A stretch of 64,000 nucleotides of DNA from Microbulbifer halophilus (lineage in GTDB: Bacteria; Pseudomonadota; Gammaproteobacteria; Pseudomonadales; Cellvibrionaceae), in contig NZ_JAPIVK010000020.1 of the NCBI RefSeq assembly GCF_026183675.1, positions 8,254-72,253 on the forward strand, written 5' to 3'. The notes below the pieces were generated by a model, which did no database searches, was not told where the DNA came from, and saw nothing but the letters and a program-made list of their open reading frames with translations. Made by a program: the position numbers and the translations under genes. Positions 19,825-27,784 of this stretch are shown piece after piece. Every line of letters starts with the position of its first letter. The stretch's first letter is position 1.

Positions 19825-20820
19825 TTATTCCGCTTGCGGGCAGGGTTCCGCCATGGCGACCACCACCTTGCGTTCCCCCCGGTAGGTGCTGCGCCCGTGG
19901 GCCACCAACATATTGTCGAGCATCATCACGTCGCCCTTTTGCCAGGGAAAAACCACCTGGCAGTCGCCGAGAACACCGCGGATTTCGTCCAGGGCGGACT
20001 CCTCGATGGGCGCGCCGTCTCCGTAGTAGACATTGCGCGGCAATTCCGCCTCACCCACCACGGACAGCAGGGTTTCGCGCATCTGCGGCGCCAGGCTGGA
20101 AAGGTGGAAAAGATGGGCCTGGTTGAACCAGACCATCTCCCCGGTGACCGGGTGCGCGGCGACCGCCTGGCAACGCTGCCGGGTGCGCAGCTCGCCGTCC
20201 GGTTTCCACTCGAAGTCGATGCGATTGGCGCGGCAGAAATTTTCCACCACGGCGCGGTCTTCGGTATTGAAAGCCTGCTGCCATGGCAGGTCGAGACCGT
20301 TGCCATAGTTGCGCACATACATCAGGCCGCGGTCGGCAAAACGCCGCCGCAGCCCGGCATCCAGGCAGCGGTAAACCTCCCGGCTGTCGGCGATGGGTGT
20401 CTCGCCGCCAGACTCCGCCACATGCACACTGTGGAACCAGATTTTCATCGGCCACTGCAGGGTGTAGGACTGCTCGTTGTGCAGCGGAATCACCTGGTGG
20501 GCCGGATACTCGGTGGAGGTGTAGACCCCTTTGTTGAGGCGGGTGCGCGGGGTGGACGCGTAATCGTAGCTGAGGAGGTCGTGCCCGAAGGAGCGGGCGA
20601 AGACCTCGAAATCGTCCTCGCCGGAAAAGCCGAAACCCCGCAACAGCAGGCCACCCACGCGGTGGAGATGCCTGTCCACCGACAGGCGGATATCCTCGAT
20701 ACAGCTTCGCCAGTCCGCCCCCGCTTCCGCGGGTGTCAACACCAGGGGCAGTTCGGCCCCGCCCAAATCCCCGGCCAACTCCCCAGCCCTGGAGAGCGTT
20801 CCCATTGTCACGCTGGTCAT
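19825..20820 (-). CDS. SyrP-like Fe(II)/2-oxoglutarate dioxygenase, probable aspartate beta-hydroxylase
   Basis: 331 residues of the TauD/SyrP family. Candidate iron ligands are LHNEQSY (H-x-E type) near residue 114 and the distal histidine in MLVAHGRSTYRGER near residue 309, whose arginine would bind 2-oxoglutarate. SyrP-type enzymes beta-hydroxylate aspartate held on NRPS carrier domains. Two Asp-coded modules in the same operon make this the likely role, giving beta-hydroxyaspartate for iron binding (inference). The ATG at 20820 has GAGGAG upstream. It is the first gene of the minus-strand operon, with a Fur-like box about 75 bp upstream. It could instead be a standalone TauD enzyme acting on a free substrate, which is less likely in this context. 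Confidence 0.9.
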   Translation of the reverse strand: MTSVTMGTLSRAGELAGDLGGAELPLVLTPAEAGADWRSCIEDIRLSVDRHLHRVGGLLLRGFGFSGEDDFEVFARSFGHDLLSYDYASTPRTRLNKGVYTSTEYPAHQVIPLHNEQSYTLQWPMKIWFHSVHVAESGGETPIADSREVYRCLDAGLRRRFADRGLMYVRNYGNGLDLPWQQAFNTEDRAVVENFCRANRIDFEWKPDGELRTRQRCQAVAAHPVTGEMVWFNQAHLFHLSSLAPQMRETLLSVVGEAELPRNVYYGDGAPIEESALDEIRGVLGDCQVVFPWQKGDVMMLDNMLVAHGRSTYRGERKVVVAMAEPCPQAE

Positions 20821-20894
20821 GCGGCTCCTCTATTTTTGTTCGCTTATTCCATACTCCGGCGAGACCGTAAACCTACATAAGATATAAAATAATT

Positions 20895-20913
20895 ACAATT
20901 GATAATCGTTATC
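20895..20913. promoter_or_regulatory. Fur box-like palindrome
   Basis: The core GATAATCGTTATC matches the 19-bp Fur consensus at 14 of 19 positions by eye. It lies in the divergent promoter region between the NRPS operon (minus) and the MbtH gene (plus), about 75 bp and 140 bp from the two starts. Iron repression of both is inferred. Confidence 0.7.
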
Positions 20914-21055
20914 GTTTGCTTTCTAATGTGAACGCATTCTTAAAATGCCGGTTTCGGGGCTTGGGCCAAAGTAGCATCTGTGGCAGAAAGTCTGCCCGGC
21001 CTGCGGCCCTTCCGGCGCATACCCGGACAACAGTAAACAATGAGGAGATTGACCC

Positions 21056-21274
21056 ATGAGCATGGACGACCCGGATACCCAGTTCACCGTGGTGATCAAC
21101 GGGGAGGAGCAGTACTCCATCTGGCCGGACTACAAGCCGCTACCAGACGGCTGGCGCGAAGCGGGCAAGAGTGGCACCAGGGAGGAATGCCTGGCCCATA
21201 TCGAGGCGGTATGGACGGATATGCGCCCGAGGAGCCTGCGCGAGGCCATGGAAGGGGAAACACAATCGCACTGA
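21056..21274 (+). CDS. MbtH-like protein
   Basis: 72 residues, normal MbtH length. It has the family signature: [15 protein letters not shown], then LPDGWREAG, then [18 protein letters not shown]. MbtH proteins bind the A domain and are often needed for folding or activity of NRPS enzymes. The ATG at 21056 has GAGGAG 9 bases upstream. It is transcribed away from the NRPS operon and shares its Fur-box region, so co-regulation is likely. The likely partners are the three synthetases encoded at 1-17748. Confidence 0.95.
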   Translation: MSMDDPDTQFTVVINGEEQYSIWPDYKPLPDGWREAGKSGTREECLAHIEAVWTDMRPRSLREAMEGETQSH

Positions 21275-21360
21275 GGGCCCATTTGGACTCCTCGGGGACC
21301 GACCGTTTTCCGCCCGCGCACTGAGAGCGGTTGCAGGAAGCTCCGGCCGGACTCCCCGGG

Positions 21361-21525
21361 CTAGTGGTCCATGCGGTAAATTCAGCAACACTATCTCTTC
21401 GCCACAGGCCCCAGTGCTGCGTTGAAAAAGCTTGAATTAGCGCTGCTAGTCCTGCGCTTTGTCGCCTTGCCCTGGAACCCGTGGCTGTGAGCTAGAGTCA
21501 CCGAATTTACCGCATGAACCACTAG
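21361..21525. repeat. MITE-like element, copy A
   Basis: 165 bp with inverted ends: CTAGTGGTCCATGCGGTAAA on the left and TTTACCGCATGAACCACTAG on the right (23-bp arms, one mismatch). The core contains GCGTTGAAAAAGCTTGAA, shared with copies at 45173, 51098 and 58702. It lies in the 347-bp convergent gap between the MbtH gene and a TonB receptor. Nothing else was recognised in that gap. Confidence 0.85.
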
Positions 21526-21621
21526 CGGGCCGCACCACCCGACGGTGGCGCAACCCCATCAACGGCCGCTTATGCCACGGGGCCGGAACGGCGCGGGGGC
21601 GGGCCCGCGAGTGGATGGCTT

Positions 21622-23904
21622 TTACAGTTCGTAACGCACACTGGCGTACACGGTCCTCGGCTCGCCGACATTGATGCGGAAAGCGCTGAGATTCGCCGGG
21701 TAGTATTCCTCGTCGGTGAGGTTCTTGACCCCCGCCTGCAGCTTGATCTGCGAATCGGCGGAGACCGGCAGGTAGTACCAGCCGGCAAAATCGAACACCG
21801 TGTAGGAGGGCAGCGTCCAATTGTTGGCGTCGTCCCCCTGGCGACTGCCGGTATAGACGGCGCCGGCGCCCAGGCCCAGGCCGCGCAGGGAACCCGCGGT
21901 GAATTCGTAGGTGCCCCACACCCGCGCCGAATCCTCGGGCACGCCGAAGGGGGTGTTGCCCTCGTTGTCCCTGGCCTCCTCGCCGTCGTCGACGATTTCC
22001 GCATCCACGCGGGCGTAGCTGAAGATCAGGTTCATACCGTCGACCAGCTGCAGCGAGCCCTCGAGCTCTACACCGCGGCTCTCCTCTTCGCCGTTCAGGC
22101 GCAGCTGCAGGTTTTCAGCCTTGGCCACATTGCGCCGCTCGAGATCGTACCAGGCCAGCGACAGGCGCGCTCGGTCATCCAGGAACTGGCTCTTGACCCC
22201 GAACTCCACCTGCCTGGCCTTCTCCGGATCGAGATTTTCCGGGGAGGTTACGCCGGCGGTGATGTCGGTATAGTTCGGCTGGAAGGATTCGCTGTAGGCG
22301 CCATAGGTGGACACACCGGGCACCATTTCGTAGAGGAGGCCCAACTGGCCGCTGAGGTTGTCGTTGTGATCGGACTCCTCGCTCTTTTCCGGCATCGCGT
22401 TTTCCATAAAGGTGACCGGGCTCAACGCGGTGTAGTAGGCGGTCTGCTCCACCTCGCGCTCGAAGTAGTCGTATCGCAGACCGGCGAGCAGGTTCAGGCG
22501 CTCGGTGAGCTGTGCCAGGTTCTGCACCGACAGGCCGGCCTCGTGGGTCACCTCGTCGTTGCGGCTGACCGCGGTCTGGCTCTTCGGCGCCGCCAGCGGA
22601 GGCTGCTCATCGGCACGGATATCGACGATGTCCACATCGAAGGTATAGACGCCGGGGACACCGGCACCTGTGAGCGCGAAGGCGTCGGTGTGGTCGACGC
22701 CGCGGCGATAGTAGTTGGCGCCCACATAGAGACTGTTGTCGACACCGCCGATCCCGAAAGTACCGCTGAGGCTGTCGGAGATAAAGAGGTCCTTTTCGGT
22801 AACGTCCAGGTTGCCGTCGTGGGTGCGCACCAGCATACCATTGGCCGTGACCGCACCGAGGTTGAAGTTGAGGCTGCTGTCCAGCCCCGCCGCCGGCCGG
22901 GTCTGGTAGTCGTCGAACTTCTTCTCGAAGGCGCCGACCTTGAAGCGGTTGCTCCAGCCGTTATCGAAGTCGTGATCGTAGTCCACCTGTACCAGCAGGT
23001 CGCGACTGTCGCGAATATCGAACTCACTCCCCAGGCGCCGCTGCCGCGGAATATCGGCCATTCCCAGCTCGCCGTTTTCACCTGCCAGCGCGACGGTGCC
23101 GCGGTCGATGGGCAGCTCCTGGTCGTTGAAGCTGACGCGGAAGGTAACCTGGTCCCGCTCTGTCGGCATCCAGGTGACCGAGGGAGAGATGCTCAACCGC
23201 TCGACTGAGGTCGCCTCGGTACCATCGGCAGTATTCACTTCGCGAAAGGTCTCCGAGTCCTCGGCCGCCACCACGGTCCTGTAGAGCAAACTGTCGGAAC
23301 CGAGCCGGCCGGTGCTGTCCAGGGTCAGTTCCCGGCCGCCGTGTTCGTCCATATCGAACTGTACGGACGTGGCTGCCTGGGCCCGTGGTTTCTTGGTGAC
23401 CACATTGATAATGCCGCCGGGACTGACCTGGCCATGGAGAATGGAGGCGGGCCCCTTGACCACCTCCACCTGGGCGATATTGGAGACATCGACCCGGTGG
23501 CGGGCACCGACAGGGTTGCCGTCCACGAACAGGTGATTGTTGGCGATACCGCGAATCAGGAACTGGTCCTCGGCGCCGCCGAAGCCGTGGGCGCGAGTCA
23601 CGCCGGCGGCATTGCGCAGGGCATCGGTGAGGGTTTCGGCGTTCTGGTCCAGGATCACCTGCTCCGGGATCACCTGCACCGAGCGCGGAAGCTCATCGGT
23701 GTCCGCGTCGAAGCCAGTGGCGGCCTCGGACCTGTCGAACACATACTTATTCATGTCGGTGCCGTATACCACCACCGTTTCCACTCTTTCCGGAGATTCG
23801 GCCTCGGCGGCGAAGGCCGGCAACGGGGCCGCAATGGCGATACCGGCACAGAGCACCCGGACTCCCCCTCCGATCGAGTTGCGATTCTTGTTTGCATGAT
23901 CCAT
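21622..23904 (-). CDS. TonB-dependent siderophore receptor
   Basis: 760 residues. The N terminus is a signal peptide (hydrophobic run ending APLPAFAAEA), followed by a TonB-box-like segment (ETVVVYG), a plug domain with LPRSVQVIPEQVILDQ and NAAGVTRAHGFGG (~60-190), and a beta-barrel ending in the typical C-terminal VRYEL. It imports a ferric siderophore across the outer membrane using TonB energy. It sits within the NRPS locus with a near-perfect Fur palindrome about 65 bp upstream, so the locally made siderophore is the likely ligand (inference). AAGGACAGG precedes the ATG at 23904. Confidence 0.93.
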   Translation of the reverse strand: MDHANKNRNSIGGGVRVLCAGIAIAAPLPAFAAEAESPERVETVVVYGTDMNKYVFDRSEAATGFDADTDELPRSVQVIPEQVILDQNAETLTDALRNAAGVTRAHGFGGAEDQFLIRGIANNHLFVDGNPVGARHRVDVSNIAQVEVVKGPASILHGQVSPGGIINVVTKKPRAQAATSVQFDMDEHGGRELTLDSTGRLGSDSLLYRTVVAAEDSETFREVNTADGTEATSVERLSISPSVTWMPTERDQVTFRVSFNDQELPIDRGTVALAGENGELGMADIPRQRRLGSEFDIRDSRDLLVQVDYDHDFDNGWSNRFKVGAFEKKFDDYQTRPAAGLDSSLNFNLGAVTANGMLVRTHDGNLDVTEKDLFISDSLSGTFGIGGVDNSLYVGANYYRRGVDHTDAFALTGAGVPGVYTFDVDIVDIRADEQPPLAAPKSQTAVSRNDEVTHEAGLSVQNLAQLTERLNLLAGLRYDYFEREVEQTAYYTALSPVTFMENAMPEKSEESDHNDNLSGQLGLLYEMVPGVSTYGAYSESFQPNYTDITAGVTSPENLDPEKARQVEFGVKSQFLDDRARLSLAWYDLERRNVAKAENLQLRLNGEEESRGVELEGSLQLVDGMNLIFSYARVDAEIVDDGEEARDNEGNTPFGVPEDSARVWGTYEFTAGSLRGLGLGAGAVYTGSRQGDDANNWTLPSYTVFDFAGWYYLPVSADSQIKLQAGVKNLTDEEYYPANLSAFRINVGEPRTVYASVRYEL

Positions 23905-23969
23905 AGCACCTGTCCTTAGTCAGTCGGTTTCTTATTGCGAGGTGTGGAATAATAGCATTTGATACAACT

Positions 23970-23988
23970 AATGATAATGCTTATCATT
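23970..23988. promoter_or_regulatory. Fur box, perfect 8-3-8 palindrome
   Basis: AATGATAA-TGC-TTATCATT is a perfect inverted repeat, and a 19-bp frame over it matches the Fur consensus at 15 of 19 positions by eye. It lies between the TonB receptor (minus, start 23904) and the thioesterase (plus, start 23994) and probably represses both when iron is plentiful. Confidence 0.82.
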
Positions 23989-23993
23989 ATATA

Positions 23994-24752
23994 ATGCTTT
24001 CCCGGACTATCACCCTCTTCTGCCTGCCCTGCGCAGGTGCCTCTTCCGCCATGTATCAGCCCTGGCGGGCGCTGGTCGACGCCGGCGTGGAACTGGTTCC
24101 GCTGGAATACCCCGGCCGCGGCGTCAGGTTCAACCATCCCTTTGCAACCACCGTGGACGAACTGGCGGAGGAGATGGCCCGGCAGGTGCGCGCGCACGGC
24201 GCAGCGCACTACGCGCTTTTCGGGCACAGCCTCGGCGCCCTGGTCGCCTTCGAAACCGAGCGCCGGCTGCGGGCGCAGGGCAGACCGCCGGCCCGGGCCC
24301 TGTTCGTTTCCGCCCGCCGCGCACCGGACCTGCCCGTTCCTCCCCGCCGCCTGCACAAGGCCCCGGACGGCGAACTGATCGAGTTTCTCCGCGAGCAGGG
24401 CGGCACTCCCGAGACCGCACTGCAGATGCCGGAGATACTGGAACTGCTGCTACCGGTTCTGCGCGCCGACCTGCACCTCTACGAGGACTACCACTTCCGG
24501 GAGGAATCGCCGCTGGAGTGCCCGATACACGCCCTGGCGGGCCGGGAGGACAGCGGCACCCCGGCGGAGGCGATGCGAGCCTGGCGCCCCCACACCCGCG
24601 ACAACTTCAGCCTGACATTCTTCGACGGGGGACACTTCTACCTGCAACAGCAGCAATCCGCGCTGCTGGCATATCTCAACAGCCTGCTGACAGAGGGATG
24701 GCAAACCGCAGAGGGAGAAACGGACCGGGCCACCGGCGCGCCGTGCACCTGA
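23994..24752 (+). CDS. Type II thioesterase (alpha/beta hydrolase)
   Basis: 252 residues, normal for editing thioesterases of NRPS systems. It opens with LFCLPCAGASSAMYQPW, has the nucleophile motif GHSLGA near residue 77, a conserved aspartate region (LAGREDSGTP) and a late histidine in FDGGHFYL. It would clear mis-primed or stalled carrier domains of the assembly line. The annotated ATG is only 5 bp past a Fur box and has no visible Shine-Dalgarno, so the message may be leaderless. The 3' end overlaps the convergent PPTase gene by 115 bp. Confidence 0.92.
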   Translation: MLSRTITLFCLPCAGASSAMYQPWRALVDAGVELVPLEYPGRGVRFNHPFATTVDELAEEMARQVRAHGAAHYALFGHSLGALVAFETERRLRAQGRPPARALFVSARRAPDLPVPPRRLHKAPDGELIEFLREQGGTPETALQMPEILELLLPVLRADLHLYEDYHFREESPLECPIHALAGREDSGTPAEAMRAWRPHTRDNFSLTFFDGGHFYLQQQQSALLAYLNSLLTEGWQTAEGETDRATGAPCT

Positions 24753-25375
24753 AAATAGCGCGGGCCGGAAAGGGGCTGCACGGCGGCGGCAACGCTGAGG
24801 TGAAAATCGCCCCCGCTACGGCTCCAGCAGTGCCACCGGCTACCCGCGACATTGGCAGACGCAAACTCGCCGGACGACACCTCGCAACAGAAACTGTCCG
24901 GTGGCGTGGAAAAGCCGGTCCCCACCGCCTTCAGAATCGCCTCCTTCACAGTCCACAAGCGGAAGAAGGCGGTAAGAAAGCAGGGCTGCGCCACCAGCCA
25001 CTCCCGTTCCCCCGGGTGAAAGACCTCCCTGGCCAGTACCTCGACGTCTTTCATCTCCCGCTGTCGCTCGATATCCACCCCCACCGGAAAATCCGCCAGC
25101 GCCACCGCCAGGCAGGGGCCGCTGTGGCTGAGATTGAAATGGCAGCGGTGGGACGGCGCTATGCCGGGCTTTCCATACGACGAATTCACAAAGCGCCAGT
25201 CGCCCGGGGCTGTGGCCGGGTCGTAGTGGCTGATCAGCAGGCGCTTGAACGTGTGCGCCTGCACAAAGGTCCGCCGATCCACCCCGCGCAGGAAGCGCTC
25301 GCTGCGCCCGCGCTCCTCGCGGTTCAGGCAGGGCGGCAGATCGGGAAACTCACGGGTGAACCAGATATCCAGCAT
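24638..25375 (-). CDS. Sfp/EntD-type 4'-phosphopantetheinyl transferase
   Basis: About 245 residues from ATG 25375 (MLDIWFTREFPDLP); an earlier in-frame start at 25486 adds low-complexity sequence and was not used. It contains HFNLSHSG, then VGVDIERQRE (Mg-binding aspartate) and later RLWTVKEAILKAVG (W-x-x-KEA), the standard motifs of Sfp-type enzymes. It transfers phosphopantetheine from CoA to the serine of each carrier domain and so activates the FAAL-ACP and the NRPS carriers nearby. The C-terminal tail (ending SSADCCCCR) lies antisense to the thioesterase gene and has unusual composition, so the tail may be non-essential read-through. Confidence 0.9.
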   Translation of the reverse strand: MLDIWFTREFPDLPPCLNREERGRSERFLRGVDRRTFVQAHTFKRLLISHYDPATAPGDWRFVNSSYGKPGIAPSHRCHFNLSHSGPCLAVALADFPVGVDIERQREMKDVEVLAREVFHPGEREWLVAQPCFLTAFFRLWTVKEAILKAVGTGFSTPPDSFCCEVSSGEFASANVAGSRWHCWSRSGGDFHLSVAAAVQPLSGPRYFQVHGAPVARSVSPSAVCHPSVSRLLRYASSADCCCCR

Positions 25376-25516
25376 AGATAACACTATCGGCAGTGAGCGC
25401 CGCCAGGAGCGCGCGGCGCCCGGCGATCCGCCACGCTTCCCCGCAAGCCGACCGCCCTCTCCCCCACTGTCGATCCCTCTCTCCAAATTTGTCTATGGAA
25501 GAATTTTGCGCCAAAC

Positions 25517-25535
25517 GCACATGATAACAATTTAC
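25517..25535. promoter_or_regulatory. Possible Fur box (weak)
   Basis: The segment with ATGATAACAATTTAC matches the Fur consensus at about 12 of 19 positions. It lies between the divergent PPTase gene and the second TonB receptor, where iron control would be expected. It is weaker than the other two boxes. Confidence 0.45.
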
Positions 25536-25609
25536 ATTTACATCCTCTATCACTAACCTCTCGCTCCCAGATGTTACCGCCCCCCAATTCGATACAAGGA
25601 CAATCCAAA

Positions 25610-27721
25610 GTGAAACCCGCAAGACACCTCCTGCCCCTCGCCATCACCCTGCAAGCTGCCAGCGCCGCGGCCGCCGACGGGCTGGAAGAAGAAATCGTGG
25701 TCACCGGCCGCGCCCAGGAATTTTACCTGGAGAGCGAAACCCGCGTCGGCACCAAGGTGGCCACCGACATCATGGATATTCCACAGTCGGTGCAGGTACT
25801 CAGCGCCCAGTTAATGCGCGACCAGGCTGCGCGCCAGGTTACCGATCTTTACCGGGCCGTGGCAGGCGTCAGCGAATTCAGCTATTCCGGTGTGACCTTC
25901 CGCGGCTTCCGCGACGACGCCAACGTCTTCTACGACGGCGTGCGCGGCGATCCCTACTCCGGCTTCGGCGTACCGCAACTGTTCAACTTCGAGCGGGTGG
26001 AAATCCTCAAGGGTCCGGCCGGCGCCCTCTACGGCGGCGGCGAGCCCGGCGGCATGATCAACTATGTGTCCAAGAAGCCCCGCTTCGAGGAGGCCACCGA
26101 GGTCAACCTGACCCTGGGCAACTACGAGCGCCTGGGCGGCTCGGTGGACACTACCGGCAGCCTGGGCGAATCCGTCGCCTACCGCTTCGGCACCTTCTAC
26201 GAGGAGCAGGACAGCTTTCGCAACAACGCCGACGCCATCAATCAGGAAGTCGCCGGCGGCCTGCTGTTCCAGTTGGCCGAGAAGACGCGCCTGACCACCA
26301 CTCTCGACTACATCAACCAGGACCTGGGCGGCAATCGGCTGCGCGGCGTGCCGGTGGACGACGACGGCAACTTTCTGGTCGACCGCTCCTACAACGCCAA
26401 CGAAAAGGACGATTTCCAGGACCTGGAGGCGCTGGTACTACAGGCGACCCTCGATCACCAGTTCAGCGAGGACCTGAGCCTGAGCACCACCCTGCGCCGC
26501 CTCGACAACGAGCGCGAACAGCAGTATCACGAATCCCGCAGCTGGGTGGAAGTAAACGGCGATGGCGAGGCAACCATCGACGACGGCACCATCAAGCGGG
26601 AGTATCGCAAGCAATACCGGGAAAATACCGAGACCAGCCTGACCGCAGATTTCGTCTACAGCCTGGACAACCAGGAGATTCTGTTCGGTGGCGACTACCA
26701 CAGGGTGGACACCGACTACGACTACCACCGCGCCCGTTACGAAGCAGACGGCGTGGGCAACCTGAATATTTTCGAGCTGAACTACGGAGAGACGGATCCC
26801 TCCAGTTACAACCTCACGGATATGGGCAGCGACGGCGCGAAATCCAATCGCTACAGTGTTTACCTGCAGGACCAGATCACCCTGGGGCAGCGCTGGTCGG
26901 CACTGGTGGGCCTGCGCTACGACACCTTCGAGGATACCGAGAAATCTTCCGGCTATCGTTTCGAAGACACTGCGCTGGTCCCCCGCGCCGGCCTGGTATT
27001 CAAGCCGACGGACCACACTTCCGTCTACCTGAACTATTCCGAGAGCTTCCAGCCCATCGGCCTCGGTAGCCAGGAAGATGTCGACGGCGAGGGCAACCTG
27101 GATCCGGAAACCGGCGAGCAGATTGAACTGGGCGTGAAAAACGAATGGTTGGACGGCAGCATGATGACCACTTTCGCCGTCTACACCATAGCCAAGAAAG
27201 ACGTGGCCCAGGCCAATCCCGAGGACGGCGGCCCCGGCGACGGCATCCCGGCCTTGGTCAACGTGGGCGAAGTGGAGAGTCAGGGCTTCGAGGCAACGCT
27301 GGTGGGCGACCTCAGCGATACCTGGACCATCACCGCCAACTACGCCTACAACGACACCAGAGTTACCCAAGCGGTGGAGGGAGCCTACTTCCGCAACACC
27401 TTCAACAGCGGCGACCGTTTCACCAACGCCCCCGAGCACCAGGCCGGCCTCTGGACCCGCTACGACTTCCCGTCGATCGACTCGTCCATCGCCTTCGGCG
27501 CCGACTATGTCAGCGAACAGTTCAGCCTCAGCGGCCAACGGGTCAAGCCGTTTACCGTTTTCGACCTGAGCTGGAGCACTGCCTGGAACGACACATTGGT
27601 GCAGGTGAACGCGAAGAACCTCTTCGACAAGGAATACGCGGTCAGCGGCTTCAACGAGCGCAACGGCCACTTTCCCGGGGAGCCGCGGGAGCTGGTGGTG
27701 CAGGTGACGCAGGACTTTTGA
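25610..27721 (+). CDS. TonB-dependent siderophore receptor
   Basis: About 703 residues from a GTG at 25610, chosen because AAGGA lies 9 bases upstream and a signal peptide (KPARHLLPLAITLQAASAAA) follows at once; an ATG at 25571 has no ribosome site. The plug domain begins after EEEIVVTGRA, with MDIPQSVQVLSAQLMRDQ and VTFRGFRDDANVFYDGVRG. The beta-barrel ends in LVVQVTQDF with terminal phenylalanine. The family is the FhuE/FpvA-like TonB siderophore receptors. With the PepSY protein just downstream it forms an uptake pair. Whether it takes the local siderophore or a foreign one is unknown. Confidence 0.93.
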   Translation: MKPARHLLPLAITLQAASAAAADGLEEEIVVTGRAQEFYLESETRVGTKVATDIMDIPQSVQVLSAQLMRDQAARQVTDLYRAVAGVSEFSYSGVTFRGFRDDANVFYDGVRGDPYSGFGVPQLFNFERVEILKGPAGALYGGGEPGGMINYVSKKPRFEEATEVNLTLGNYERLGGSVDTTGSLGESVAYRFGTFYEEQDSFRNNADAINQEVAGGLLFQLAEKTRLTTTLDYINQDLGGNRLRGVPVDDDGNFLVDRSYNANEKDDFQDLEALVLQATLDHQFSEDLSLSTTLRRLDNEREQQYHESRSWVEVNGDGEATIDDGTIKREYRKQYRENTETSLTADFVYSLDNQEILFGGDYHRVDTDYDYHRARYEADGVGNLNIFELNYGETDPSSYNLTDMGSDGAKSNRYSVYLQDQITLGQRWSALVGLRYDTFEDTEKSSGYRFEDTALVPRAGLVFKPTDHTSVYLNYSESFQPIGLGSQEDVDGEGNLDPETGEQIELGVKNEWLDGSMMTTFAVYTIAKKDVAQANPEDGGPGDGIPALVNVGEVESQGFEATLVGDLSDTWTITANYAYNDTRVTQAVEGAYFRNTFNSGDRFTNAPEHQAGLWTRYDFPSIDSSIAFGADYVSEQFSLSGQRVKPFTVFDLSWSTAWNDTLVQVNAKNLFDKEYAVSGFNERNGHFPGEPRELVVQVTQDF

Positions 27722-27730
27722 CTTGGAACT

Positions 27731-27778
27731 TGACTGCCCTCTCCCCCTTTCGGGAGTGGGCCCGGGGAAGAGGGCTGT
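27731..27778. repeat. CCCTCTCCC-type intergenic repeat
   Basis: TGCCCTCTCCCCCTTTCGGG followed by GGGGAAGAGGGC forms an imperfect hairpin between the receptor and the PepSY gene. Related sequences occur at 32595 and 57010. The role is unknown; it may attenuate or stabilise mRNA. Confidence 0.5.
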
Positions 27779-27784
27779 AGACCC

